Under the pieces are notes generated by a model. The model was not told where the DNA came from and made no database searches. It saw only the letters and a list, made by a program, of their open reading frames with translations. Below, one piece after another: positions 22,140 through 33,287 of a stretch of 64,000 nucleotides of DNA. The stretch comes from Datisca glomerata. Its lineage: Eukaryota > Streptophyta > Magnoliopsida > Cucurbitales > Datiscaceae. The number at the start of each line of letters is the position of its first letter. The stretch's first letter is position 1. A program made the position numbers and the translations under genes. The stretch lies in the NCBI GenBank assembly GCA_003255025.1, contig QANY01008898.1, positions 58,618 through 122,617 of the forward strand. Reading direction: 5' to 3'.

Positions 22140-22320
22140 GTTTCAGGCGATTTATGAGCTTCGTTGAGGAGAGATGAGAGAGCAGACGCGCTTCAAAGAA
22201 AGAGAGAGTGGGGTTCGGTGATCCTTAAGATCAGTGAGAGAAAGAGAGGTTGAAGCTGAGAGAAATAGGGTTGAAGCTGATAGAAAGAGGTCGAAGTTGA
22301 GAAAGATAGAGGTTGAAATA
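22140..22320. repeat. GA-rich stretch with short repeats
   Basis: About four degenerate units of 24 bp like GAGGTTGAAGCTGAGAGAAA follow a GA-rich lead-in. On the minus strand this would be a CT-rich tract near the right end of the CACTA-like element, a place where the transcript of such an element often starts. Confidence 0.5.
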
Positions 22321-22482
22321 GGAACTACTGTTTTGTGAGCAATTTTTTAAGCGAGTTGGATAAATTTTAATCCCTCGCCCAAGTGAATGTTAAACCCGCG
22401 CCCTCTGCCCTATTAGTTTCCTTAGCGTTTTGACACAAAACACGATCCTTGTGTGCTATAGAAGCACATGTTTGTTGTAGTG

Positions 22483-23174
22483 ACTCATAATATAATAACA
22501 ATAAATCATGGTTTTCTTAAGATAGTGCTTTATCCTGAATAGTCAAAATACACTATTAGATTAACTAGATACTCTACCTAGTGGCTGAGATAAGTCAATC
22601 TACATGATAGAGTTAAAACACTACAATCTTTCTTAATAAAATGTTCAGCTTTACTAGACTATGAAAATGAGTTTTTCCAAGTCGTACAAAACTATTAGTT
22701 AAATACGTTGTTACTTTGAGCTAAATTTCATAGGACTCACAAAATACTAAATGATTGTGGACCTTTTATAAGAATGTGTCACATGTAATATAAGAATATT
22801 CATTTATTATTCAAAAAATAATGTCAAGGAAATCATATAATTCTCGTGCTTTTCGGGTAGAATCCTAACATGACCAACCCATGAGAATGAGTACTTTTAT
22901 AATTTTAATAATTAGGAAACCTAGAGTTTTGAGAGTGAGTATAAATATAATGTTTGGCTTACTGCTTTAGATTGACAAAAAAAAGTGTGCAAGGACATTG
23001 TGTGTATTGGAGCTGTGAGTTTATGAGATTAAGATATTATTAGAGTGTGTAATTCATTTCTTGATAGTGGATCTCTCATAGATTTACACACTTTAGTCAA
23101 AACCATGTAAAAATTTGATCATGTTTGGTTTCATGTTTCCTTTTTGTCACGTTCTGTTACAGTAATTGAAGAGT
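22483..23174. other. AT-rich spacer, possible solo-LTR remnant
   Basis: No gene is seen. The part at 22920-23130 has features of the end of a plant copia LTR: short GT-rich words, GTGGATCTCTCATAG and then ACACACTTTAGTC. No partner copy or primer site was found, so this is weak. Confidence 0.3.
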
Positions 23175-23510
23175 GCGATTTTGCACCTCTCAAAGATTTG
23201 AAGAATTTGGCAAACGTTGAAACGTTTGACATATGCTTCACAAAATATGTACTTGTCACTTAACAATAGTAGTTCACCTCTTGTTTATCATTCATTTCCA
23301 GTTAAGTTTGAACTTTGAATATTAAGAAAGGGAAGAAAAATGATTAGAAAATAAGAAAAGAGTGACGTGGGCAAAATAGATGAAATTAATAGAGTTGTGG
23401 CCCATTTCACGCCATTGAGACTAAACAGTAAAAATAATATTGTTTGCAATTTATTTCCCTTTCCCTCCCAATTTATGGAAACTAAACGCGGTCGTGACTA
23501 CCGGCAATTA
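23175..23510 (+). repeat. Dispersed repeat R1, left copy
   Basis: This aligns in the same orientation with 34298-34605. Shared anchors include ACAAAATATGTACT, TTATCATTCATTTC, GAAAGGGAAGAAAAA, AACTAAACAGTAAAAAT and GTCGTGACTACC. The two copies bracket element B and MITE copy 2. No protein is coded. Confidence 0.8.
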
Positions 23511-24896
23511 TATGTAATTAAGTACATAGTACTTGTAATTATTGTTTTATTAAACTACATTTATTCTAATGTCTCCACATTGGCAATCAGAATAAAAAAT
23601 TGTTCCATTCTTAATGAAAATGAATTATACTTTTTAATTATTAGTTAATTAAATATCGCAATTAAACTATTAACTACAAATATTTATTATTATTATTATC
23701 CTTAAAAATTCTCATTTGGTATATAACTCTCATATATAATGTTTAAAGTTACATATAAAAATTATAGAATGTTCTTCGCATTTATAAAATATCTAACTAA
23801 CATGAATACACAAACATTAAATGAAAAACTACTTTATTAATTAATTGACTATAAATCTTCACATCATATGCTTGCAGGGCATTATTCCCAACACTTAATC
23901 CCTTCCCATGACCAATGATGAGGATTTGAGTGTAAATGGGGATAATGATAAATACTAGAATCAAAACTCCAAAAAAGGATTGAATAACATTATTTTTTAT
24001 TGCTTGGATGCATGGATTGCATGAGTGTGGACTCTAGCTTCATATTACAGCGTGATATAGACAATAAAATATGCAATTATGGAGGGAAATGCTTGAACGA
24101 GAGGGTTGGGAGCCTTTTGCTCCAATTTAGATGATTTTTGGCGCCAGAATTTCCTTCGCCTAATATGGGTGACTCTTTATCGCTGATTCAACCTCCATGT
24201 GATACGAAGGATGAAGACCCTGGTGTGCATGGATTGGTTAGTTTGCGTGGTCCTTGAGCATCTTCCATTTTATAGAAAACAAACCTATGTGCTCTAGTGA
24301 CTCCTTTTCTCCGTTTATGAGTCGCCGATCATTAGAGCATTAAATACGCCACCTCCAGCTTCTTTCCTCCAATGAGTTTGCTTCGTTTTATTAGGAGTGC
24401 AGAGTCTTAGTTGATGCAGATGGCTTTCTGAAGAAGCTTTACATGGGTTTACGAGTTGCAGGCTCATCCTACGTGAGTTTGTTGGCTTTATGGCTGTTAA
24501 AAGTCCATCAATATTTCATGACTTGAGAAGATGGTATTGTTAGGTCTGGATTGCATATTTAGATCAGAGCCTATTGCTTGGCTCATGTGTTGGTCGTGGA
24601 GTATGCCACCTCAAAATGTTCAACATGGCATATTGATCACCAATTGAGTTTGAGCTTCACTAGCCATCAAATTGTGGGCATCAACAATTTTTTTAAAGGA
24701 AAATATCATTCAAAACAAGCAACATATACAAAATCAGATCCTAATATAAACTGTTATATCAAAATAAAAATAAATGTTTCCACCAACCTGTTAAAGCTGA
24801 TAAAAATGTACTGATGAGCATGAAGGAGAATGTAAAAAAAAGTGTAGACAAATTAAATATAGCACATGTGAAACGATTACATGCTCGTTCCATACC
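23511..24896. other. AT-rich spacer, no gene recognised
   Basis: Positions 24120-24600 are less AT-rich and hold short open frames, but I could not link them to a family. They may be an eroded element. Nothing else is visible. Confidence 0.4.
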
Positions 24897-25408
24897 TAGG
24901 GGTGTACATATTTACGAACCAATCGAAGCGAATCGAACAGAACAAAAAATGACTGGTTTAGTTGGTTCTTTAAGTGTCTTTGGCTCAGTTCAATTCATGA
25001 ACAATTAAAATACTAAAATTTCAATTCGATTAGAATTTTATCAAATTTTGAACCGAATCAAGCCGAAACTTAAGTTTTTTACTATAGTTTTATTTTTATT
25101 ATGTAATTTCATACCGAACTGAACCAAATTGCACTTTCATTTTCTGTGTTTTTTTAGTGTTATCATGTTTTGCTATTCCAAAGCCATTAATTATGTTGAA
25201 AATTCAAGTTTTTTGTTGAGATTTTTAAGAAATATTTTTTCATCATCAGGGTTGAACTGTTAGAACCAAACTAATACTTTCAGTTCTGTTCATTTCAATT
25301 CAAGATTCAGTTTGGTTTAGAACGGTTCTACAATATTGTTGAACTAAAACTTCAATTTAGTTCGATTCTGAGCAAAAAAATGAACCGAATCAAACCCTGA
25401 ACAGCCCA
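24897..25408. mobile_element. GGTTCGG-rich MITE-like element (copy 2)
   Basis: The left end reads TAGGGGTGTACA and the right end, inverted, GGGCTGTTCA. The interior repeats short GAACCGAA and TTCGGTT-type words on both strands. It has no coding capacity. Length is about 510 bp. Confidence 0.6.
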
Positions 25409-25494
25409 ACACAAACCCTTCCCAATCCAAACTTGGCTCAGCTGACTTGAACGGTAGCATAGTTAGATCCAGATCAAAATTATTAAATCAATCA

Positions 25495-25692
25495 ATGTCG
25501 CTTTTCTGTCATCTCAGATCTTTTCTCCTGCCTCCGTTCCTCTTCTCTTCCTTCCTTTCTCGTTCTGGTGAGGTCTCCCGCTTTTGCGTTCTTTTCCACT
25601 TAACCCCCAAATTTTCCATGTTCGTGGCCCATGAATCCTCTCAGGATTCGTTCTTTTTGTACACATGTCTTTGGGTGGTTTTTTCCTGTTCA
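25495..25692 (-). repeat. Element B 3' LTR, truncated
   Basis: It aligns to 33695-33926 of the 5' LTR. Shared anchors are TTCTGGTGAGGTCTCCCGC, GTTCGTGGCCCA and TGTCTTTGGGTGGTTTTTTC. The left two thirds of the LTR are missing. Confidence 0.85.
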
Positions 25693-25703
25693 TTTGCCCC
25701 CAT
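25693..25703 (-). promoter_or_regulatory. Element B polypurine tract
   Basis: On the minus strand ATGGGGGCAAA directly precedes the LTR end TGAACAGG, as in element A. Confidence 0.75.
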
Positions 25704-26100
25704 TACACTCAATAAATTTTATTGATGTATAATGGTGAGGACTCCTTGATTCACATGCGCTTTTCCAAAGATGTATTGTCTTCTCTCAAGAACCTACACT
25801 TCTTTGAAAATAATAAACAAATATATATATAACAGTTAATTAAATAACGGGAGGTGCAGATTTTGCCTGCGATGGCGCTTCGTTTCTGTTTATAATTATT
25901 TTGGGTGATGCGTGCCTTGTCTCTGCTCCTTTTTCCAGATGTCGATGTGCCAGTCATTGACGTTAGTAACGATTATGTCTTGTGAGTCACGCCCTTTCAA
26001 AAAATGTCCTTTCGGATTCCCATTTTCAAAGAAATTTATGGAGCGTCTTTTCATTTTCTTCTTCTTCCTCTTCTTCTTCTTCATTTTTTAACCCGGAGCC

Positions 26101-26109
26101 TATTTAAGG
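26101..26109 (+). promoter_or_regulatory. Possible TATA box of aORF-B
   Basis: TATTTAAGG lies 108 bp before the aORF start and is followed by a CT-rich leader with no upstream ATG. In element A a CTAAATAGG word lies further upstream (near 2353). This would give the antisense gene its own promoter; it is an inference from sequence alone. Confidence 0.4.
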
Positions 26110-26752
26110 ATTCTCTTGCTTTACTTCTTCCTATCTTCGTTTAAGATATTCTCCCCTTTTATCTTATTCTTCTTCATTTTCTTATTTGAAATCCCTTCCC
26201 CTTCATCTATGGTGCGAGGCGATACTTCTAAGTTTGCGCCCCCGATACCTTTGGTAAGAAAACAGGCTGAACTAGGACATTTCCTAGATTCCCACCGAGA
26301 CGCCTTTCCCTCCGAAGTAGTGTACGGTCTAGGTGAAAGTGGGGCTTCATGCCATCCCTATAGTCCTCCATACCAAATAACCTTAATCCCTATGTACATA
26401 ACGTTGGGGCTTAAGTTTCCTTTCTCCCATTTCTTTCAGGAATTATTCCACACCTGTAAATTAGCTCCATCACAGTTTACCCTTAGCACGTATAGGATTT
26501 TACTTGGTTTTGAAGCCTTGAATAGGAGGTATGACTTAGGTTTAGAAGTAGATGAACTTAGGGCGTGTTACATCATCAAGTACCGTGATGAGTCTGAGTG
26601 TTACTATCTGGCCTCTCACCATGGTGCTGAAAAAAAAATGATCACTGCGATCCCAAAAGGGGACAAAGGCTAGGAACGAGATGTTCTTCAGATAGGAGGG
26701 AACTGGGGTGGTGATGCCAGCTAGAAGATTCCCCATAGATGGGGAGTCTATG

Positions 26753-26840
26753 GTAAGTCGTCAGAGCTTCGTTTCCTACTTCTTTGCTTTTTATTTGTTT
26801 TTATTTTACTGACTTTCTTTCTACTCATTTGTCTTCGTAG
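26753..26840 (+). other. Candidate intron 1 of aORF-B
   Basis: The donor is TATG|GTAAGT and the acceptor is TTGTCTTCGTAG, length 88 bp, phase 1. It is at the same place and phase as intron 1 of aORF-A although the intron sequences have diverged. Confidence 0.7.
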
Positions 26841-27632
26841 ATGATAAAAGGAACAAACCCCCTATCTTTCCCAGGAGTCAAGAGAGAAGATCATAGTCGC
26901 ATTCAACAATCGTGGACGGGATTGGGACGATATCCTAGATCCGAGATGGGAAATCAACGTCGCCTTTGTCCTAGAAGATAACAAAGCTTCACCCCTCTAC
27001 GCATTGCCTCTGCCTTTAGCGCACCCATCCACATCATCTCCCATGTCTTCTCCTAAAATCCCACTAGGTATTCTCACTTCCCGGTCTCTGATTTCTATTT
27101 CTAGTACATCCATTTCTTCTCGATCTGAAGGGGAAGATGAGGAATGTGAGTGTCTGTTTCAACACCTTGCAGTGAGCGTTATGTCAAGGCATGCTCGTTT
27201 GAGGAGTACCATTATTGGGCACGTGTCCGGGAAGAAAGGAAAGTCTGTCCGAGACGCGAGGCCCCAAGTTCTTCCCAGGTGGTTTTGAGTCTTCCTCCTG
27301 CTGCTCCTACCTCCTCTTCAACTACTCCCCTCACTCCCGTTGTTCCAGCGGATGCTCCCTAGCAAGGATCCTCATCTAGTTTACCCTTTCCTCGGCTAGA
27401 TTCGGCTCATGTCCACTCATCCGACACTCAGGGAAGAGGGGATGGCCCTTCTTTGTGGAGTTGGAGAAACTTCCACGGGATTCCACAAGTTCCCGCTTCT
27501 ATCAACTTCCTCAACGACCCCCGTTGTGCATATATTATGCTTCGCGAGGTTCATTCTGATACGGACATGGCCATTGCTCGTGGCATGTCAATCAGGAATT
27601 GGCTCTGCTCGCTCAGTCATGGTTTAATGAAG

Positions 27633-27719
27633 GTATACTCATTCATTTTCTAACTTTCTTTACTCGCTATTCTTCTTTTGCTGGATAAACATTTTGGTTT
27701 TTACTTGTTCTTTATGCAG
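27633..27719 (+). other. Candidate intron 2 of aORF-B
   Basis: The donor is AAG|GTATAC and the acceptor is TTCTTTATGCAG|GCC, length 87 bp, phase 0, matching intron 2 of aORF-A. Confidence 0.7.
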
Positions 27720-27984
27720 GCCATCATTTTTCATAACAGACTCATAGAGCACTTACTTTCCAATGAGCAGACAGTTGCCCAATGGAAGAGGGAGGTTGAG
27801 AGCTGTCGCAGGGTCCTCGAGACATAGAGGGCTGAAATTGAGCAGCTCATGAAGCGAGAAGCTGAATGTTAGGGCACAGTTGAGGATTTCAGTAATTCAA
27901 ATTTTTCTAAAAAAATAATTTATAAGTGTCAAAACGTAATTCAAAGCATTAACCCGTTTAGAGCGGATGAGTCTTTCGTGCTTC

Positions 27985-28350
27985 CATTGTGTTTATTTTC
28001 CTTGCTTTCCACATTTTAAAAAGAAGCTTTCTTCCGCTCTTAAGGGCTTAGACTTCTAGGCCCTTGACCTTTTTTTCACATTTTAGAGAGAATGTTTCTC
28101 CCACTCTCGAGGGCTTAGGCTTCTAGGCCGCCGGATTTTTTCAGTTTCAATTTTATTTTTAGAGAGTAAGTGTCCCCGCTCTCAAGATTTTAGGCTTTCA
28201 AACCATTGACCCGTTTCCTATTTTAGAGTGGTTTTTGTTCCACTCTCGGTGACTTAGGATTTTAGGCCATGGTCATTAATCCTTTTTTCCACATTTTAAA
28301 GAGAAGGTTTCTCCCGCTCTTAAGGGCTTAGGCTTCTAGGATGCCGACTT
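27985..28350. repeat. Tandem repeat of element B, units about 60-75 bp
   Basis: About five degenerate units share CCACATTTTA, AGAGAA, TTTCTCCCGCTCT and AAGGGCTTAGGCTTCTAGG. They lie between aORF and pol, the same place as the unrelated 55-bp array of element A. Confidence 0.8.
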
Positions 28351-28429
28351 TTTTTTAAGTGTGAGAAAGAAGAAAATAATTGGTATAAATTTTTTATGTG
28401 GAAAACCATTGCAGAAAAAACCACCAAAA

Positions 28430-29560
28430 TTGTATATTGCAATAACAGTCAACAATTTAAACGAAGTATTTCTTAAGGTAGCTGGCATTCCAAGGGTTTT
28501 GCCAATTCTTCTCCATTCTCTGTCATGAAGTGATAGTAGCCTCTTCCGCCTACTACTTTGATGATGAAAAGACCTTCCCCAGATGGACCAAGCTTTCCTT
28601 CTGTTTTGAAGATCTTTTTCAAAACCAAATCTCCGTCCTGAAATTCGTGCTTTCTAATTTTCTTCTGGAAGTACGCTTTCCTTTTCTAATTGTAATTAGA
28701 TGTTTGCAAGAGTGCCATTTCGTTTTTTATTCTAAAAAATCGAGATTTTCTTTCATGAGTTCTTCGTTTTGTAGTTTAGTTAGTTCTGATCTGAGAGTTG
28801 GGTTTCCTATTTGCACTGGTATAACCACTTCTGTTCTGTAGGCCAATGAAAATGATGTTTCACCTGTCGTCTCTCTCAGAGTTGTTCGATATGCCTATAG
28901 CACTGCTAGTAATTCTTCTACCCATTTTCCCTTTGACGAGTCTAGGAGTTTCTTCATGTTGTCAAGTATGTTCTAGTTTGATCTTTCAGCCTGCCCATTT
29001 CCTTGTGGGTAGTATGGTGTAGAGAATCGGTTGGTAATTTGCAGGTCTTCACTAATACCTAAGGGATTCCGTATCTACATATTATATTCTTCCACAGGAA
29101 TCCCCTTACTTCTTCTTCACAAATCCTAGCAAAAGCTTCCGCCTCAATCCGCTTGGTGAAGTAGTCAGTGGAAACTAGCAGGAAGTGTTTCTGAGTGGGT
29201 GCCATGGGGAGTGGTCCAACGATGGCCAGATCCCACTGCATGAATTTTCAGGGACTTGTCACGGTGTTGATTTCTCCTGTGGCCAAATTTACGAATCGTT
29301 GACACTTGTCACACTTCTTTGCACATTGCTTGGCATCCCTGTGCGTCTTTGGCTAGTAATACCTTTCATTCAGTATTTTATGGGCTAGAGATCTTCCCCA
29401 TGTATGATTCCCGCACACGCCTCCATGAACTTCTTCTAACATGTATTGGGACTCCTTTTCCTTTAGGCATTTCAGATACGGTCCTGAAAACGACCGCTTA
29501 TACAAAAAATTGTTGATTATGCAGTACCCGACACTCTGTTGTTGAATCTTCCTAGCGTGA
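28430..29560 (-). pseudogene. Element B integrase, catalytic segment deleted
   Basis: The core start reads MQWDLAIVGPLPMAPTQKHF (first Asp kept) and DYFTKRIEAEAFARI. After NIICRYGIP, the stretch that should carry the SDNG motif is missing; the next recognisable piece corresponds to the region after it. The C-terminal part near 28500-28640 has FQDGDLVLKKIFKTEGKLGP and GYYHFMTENGEELAKP. Frames are broken throughout. A zinc-binding part precedes the core at about 29260-29420. Confidence 0.82.
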
Positions 29561-29699
29561 AGTTTGCCTCAGGGTAGGATCCCTTCTTTTAGGCAGTGTA
29601 TTACATCATGCTGCCAACTCGGTTCCATCCTAGTTTCCACCTTTGCTACCTCTTTGGCTATGATGCTTGGTTTTTCTAGAAATTCAACTGGTACACTTC

Positions 29700-30130
29700 T
29701 TTTTCACAGGATTTGTAGTGAAGACCCCAAATTAGCCTGCGCGTATGTGTGCCCATTTTTCGCTCTCAGGACATGGTGAATTTCAAACCTATTTAGTTGC
29801 CTGAGCAGTCCCTTTGTTCGATGTAAGTAACTACTCATTCTTTCATCTTTTGCCGCAAACTCCCATGTTATCTGTTTTACTACCAACATTGAATCACAAA
29901 AGATTTTTCTTTCATTACATCTAATTCTCATAACATAGTGATTCCCGATATTAGAGGTTCGTATTCAGCTTCATTGTTTGAGGCGTTGAATCCAAATGAG
30001 ATGGAGTGTTTGAGTGTTTCTCCAAACAGAGTTTGTAGTACCACTCCCACTCTGACTCCTATATTGTTTGAGGCTACGTCAACGTATAATTCTCATGTTC
30101 CGTTTTCAATTACTTGTTGTCCGCTTCCTG
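29700..30130 (-). pseudogene. Element B archaeal-type second RNase H
   Basis: Readable pieces are LYVDVASNN (Gly after the first Asp replaced by Val), HSISFGFNASNNEAEYEPL, IFCDSMLVVKQI, and a terminal HHVLRAKNGHTYAQANLGSS, in which the final Asp position is changed to Tyr. Together they match the same domain of element A and confirm the Tat assignment. Confidence 0.8.
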
Positions 30131-31480
30131 ATTCCTCCTTGACATCAAACATAAAGTCTGTCAAAAAATAGGCTAAGGCCTGCCCTTTGATCAATGTTCT
30201 CGATTTGTAGTGGATCTCGTATTGGCTTAACTCGATTGTCCACTTTGCCGTCCTTCCGCTTATTTCGGGTGAATGCATGAGACTTCAAATTGGTGAATCT
30301 ATTAGTACATTTATGGTGTGCACCTGAAAGTAGGGTCTTAGTTTTCTTGCGGCTACTACAACAACCAATATTAGTTTTTTTCCATCCTTTTATAATGGGT
30401 CTCAGCTACCACTAGACTTTCGCTGATGAAGTAAACCAGCTTATGCTTCCTTTCTTCTTCTCTGATCAGAATGGCGTTGACAGCGGTCTATGAGATGGCT
30501 ACATATAACTACAAAGGCTCCTACGGCTTTGGTTTTGACAATAATTGTGGAATTGTCAAGTATTTATTTATCTTGCTGAGAGCTTCCTCACACTCGACAT
30601 CCCATCTATATGCTGAATTCTTCCCCAGTTTTGCGAAGAATGGCTTACACCTATCGGTTGATATTGAAAGGAATCTATTCAAAGCTGCCAACCTTCCTGT
30701 TAAGCCTTGTATTTTCTTCTGAATTTGTGGGGATTTCATCTCCATTATGGCTTTTATTTGATCTGGGTTGGCCTCAATTCCTCGCTATGTAACTAAGTGG
30801 CCGAGGAATATATCGGCCGCTACTCTGAAGGTGTATTTTTATGGATTCAACTTCATCAAATTTTCTCTTAGGATGGAAAAGGCCTCACAAAAGTTTTCGA
30901 TGTGATCTTTGCGCTCTTGACTCTTCACCGGCATGTCATCTATATAAACTTCCATGGATTTCCCAATCTGCTCTCAGAAGATTCTATTTACCAACATTTG
31001 GTAGATTGCACCTGTATTTTTCAAACCAAAAGGCATTACCTTATAATAGAAAACACCCTGTTAAGTTATGAAAGACATTTTATCTCGGTCAGGCTGGAAC
31101 ATTTTCACTTGGTTGTATCCTGAAAAGGCGTTCATGAAGCTTAAGAGTTCATGTCCTGAGGTGGCGTCCACCATATGATCTATTTTGGGTCGAATATTCA
31201 TCTTTCGGGCAAGCTTTGTTTAGATATGTGAAATCCACACAAATCCTCCATTTCCCGCTTTTCCTTTTTACCATGACAATGTTAGCGAGCCATTTTGGGT
31301 AATCTGCATCCTTGATAAAAATCCGCTTCTAGTAGTTTGTCAACTTTTTCTTTAATGGCTAGGTTTCTTTCTGGTGCGAAACTGGTTTTTCGTTGCTTCA
31401 CTAGTTTAACGGAAGGGTTAGTATTCAGTTTATAATATAATATATTTTCCGGTATACCTGGCATCTCCTGAGTAGTGGTT
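30131..31480 (-). pseudogene. Element B reverse transcriptase and first RNase H
   Basis: The palm motif is intact as VYIDDM; its four codons lie at 30935-30946. Other pieces are AIVVxKRKSGKWRICVDFT near 31230-31280, VMPFGLKN at about 31020-31040, and LTGRLAALNRFLSISTDRCK (30660-30700). The RNase H end has MHSPEISGRTAKWTIELSQY (30215-30278). Several stops and frameshifts break the frame. Confidence 0.87.
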
Positions 31481-31539
31481 GCAGAAATGTCCTTATTTCT
31501 CTATAGGAAGTCACTCAACCTTTCCTTCTCATTTTCCTC

Positions 31540-32230
31540 TAGGTGGGCCCAATATTTGTCATTTTCTATGTTTCTTCATCTAAGAAAATAAGTTCAATTT
31601 TTTCTCTTGCTTCGTACCTAGGGCCCACCTGTGCATCCTTCTGTGATTTCTATTTCCCATTTCATTCCACCATCTTTTCTTCCGCTCTTCCTATCTTCTG
31701 TTTCCTCGCTAATTCCAATGCGGTCACCATGCAGATTTTGGCGGCAGCTAGGTCTCCCTTTATAGTTTTAATTCCTTCAGGGGATGGATATTTAAGAACT
31801 TGGTTATAGGTGGATGGCACTGCCTTCATTTTATGTAACCAAATCCTCCCCAAAATAGCGTTATAAGGGGATGACGTGTCAAGTACCACGAATTTGGTGA
31901 GGTAATTGAATGGTTCTGCATTGACTGGGAGGTTGATCAATCCTTCTTAGTAGCTCACAGTCCCATTGAAGCCCACTAGTGGCTGTGGCAGACCTCGTAG
32001 TTGTCGTTCCTCCATAGACATTTTATAAGTGTTGATCGATAGAGAATGTTGATGGCACTGCCCTCGTCAATCAACACCCTCCTCAGCAGATAGTTTCTGA
32101 CTTGTATTGAGATGACAAGGGCGTCATCATGATGCCCGCCGTGCTCCAAGTCCGTGTCACCAAAAATGAGTGGGTGATTCCTGCTTTCATTGGCGGCGCC
32201 TTCCTGCTTCTGGCTTCTTTCCAATAGTGA
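31540..32230 (-). pseudogene. Element B protease region
   Basis: The minus strand reads HPLIFGDTDLEHGGHHDDAL, VISIQVRNYLLRRVLIDEGS and AINILYRSTL. The active site is D-E-G-S instead of D-(S/T/D)-G. The later block is YNAILGRIWLHKMKAVPSTY, and then EGIKTIKGDLAAAKI with the linker to RT. Order and spacing agree with element A. Confidence 0.82.
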
Positions 32231-32339
32231 TTCTGTACACTTTCCTTTCTTTTCTCGTAGTCCCCTCCAGTTCAGTTAAAGCGATGATGATGTCAACTAT
32301 TCGGAGCGGCTGCTTCCCGTTATCCCATTTTCCCTCATC

Positions 32340-33225
32340 ATAGGTTCCCCTTTCAGCTTCCCGCGTTCCTCCCTCTTCATAAATTGATTAAGGTACCCTT
32401 ATTTCACTAGTTTCTCCTTATAGTCCTTCAACTAGAAGCAGTCTTTTGTAAAATTTTCACTGCTCTAGTGGAATGAGAACTATTTGTCCTTGTACGCGTG
32501 GTCTGGTTCCCTTGTAAGTGGGGCAGGTCTTTCAGCCAATGTTTATCTTTTATCATCTCCAAAACTTGGTTTATTGAGACAGTCAATGGGGTGTGGACCT
32601 TATCTCTAGGATGGATGTCATGGCTTGCTTGAACCATCTGCGATGATCTACAGGGTTTGACTTCCCTTCATAATATTTGAATTTAAGTACCGCGAACTTC
32701 CTCATAATCGAGGAGGCTAGGATTTCTAGATATAGTGGAGTCTGGTGAGTTATTCTAGGTCGATTTTTCCTGTGTTTCCCAGGCTCCGTAATTCCATCAT
32801 CTTTCTTTCCATCATCTCTTGCATGACAGCTTCCGTCATGACTTTTGGTGGGCGAGTTCTCCTGCCTCCTCCTTTCCGTGTTCCTTGGACTGAACCTCAC
32901 CATCTTCATTTCGTACGTTCCTACTGTTTTCATTGTCACCTTCCCATCTGGCTTTGTTTCCTTCTCGATAGTTGTCCCTTCCCTCACGGTTAGTGTGCTG
33001 GATGACTTCTGCCCACATCTATGCAAGGTCCCGTTGCAATGCAGCGATCTGCTCCAGCATTGCCTGCCATGCGTTGTGTAGTGTTTCGGCGTTTTGTTGT
33101 TCCATTTCTTACATTCGGCCCAAGATGGTCTGAAGCATCTCGGCTGGGGGAGCAAGGTGATTGGCTTGTTCATCCTCGTTCATGTTTCCTTTGTTGAGGG
33201 CAATGTTTGACCTGGTTTGAGGCAT
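32340..33225 (-). pseudogene. Element B gag with internal deletion
   Basis: Gag starts MPQTRSN at 33225, as in element A. The core is recognisable at about 32610-32710 as KFKYYEGKSNPVDHRRWFKQ and then breaks; the very next recognisable segment is HPRDKVHTPLTVSINQVLEM, which in element A lies about 600 bp further on. The missing piece includes the end of the gag core. N-terminal and core parts lie in different frames. Confidence 0.8.
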
Positions 33226-33266
33226 GGTTTGGTTTTCTAGAGGGTATCTTTGATGTTGTTTTTCTT

Positions 33267-33284
33267 CTCTCAATGGAAGCACTA
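33267..33284 (-). promoter_or_regulatory. Element B primer binding site, mutated
   Basis: The minus strand reads TAGTGCTTCCATTGAGAG, three bases from the LTR end, against TGGTGCTTTCATTGAGAG in element A. Confidence 0.65.
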
Positions 33285-33287
33285 AAA

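Larger units (their letters stand above)
17012..22482. mobile_element. Candidate CACTA-like DNA transposon, decayed
   Basis: The left end reads CACTAAAAAATCCTACAATA. The right end on the minus strand reads CACTACAACAAACATG, the usual start of plant CACTA elements, and both ends are followed by TATAGC-type words. The left 300 bp is an array of imperfect hairpin-forming repeats, typical of CACTA subterminal regions. The 5.4-kb interior is AT-rich with no recognisable transposase. No matching 3-bp target duplication is seen (AGG on the left, ACT on the right), so one boundary may be wrong or the element is rearranged. Confidence 0.5.
26209..27872 (+). pseudogene. Element B antisense ORF (aORF), three candidate exons, decayed
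   Basis: Exon 1 (26209-26752) starts MVRGDTSKFAPPIPLVRK and has VYGLGESGASCHP, PYQITLIPMYITLGLKF, LSTYRILLGFEAL and NRRYDLGLEVDELRACY, matching aORF-A block by block. It resembles the Transposase_28 domain of plant gypsy elements (from memory). Two tryptophan codons conserved in A are TAG here, both explained by G-to-A changes. Exon 2 (26841-27632) holds EKIIVAFNNRGRDWDDILDP after a one-base shift, then a Pro/Ser-rich part and a conserved segment ending SHGLMK. Exon 3 (27720-27872) begins AIIFHNRLIEHLL and a coiled-coil start, then stops early; the long coiled-coil region of A is missing. It is inactive in this copy. Confidence 0.7.

Noticed and set aside
24578..25008. Open frames at 24.6-25.0 kb
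   Set aside because: No motif, AT-rich, and the second one runs into the MITE-like copy 2.
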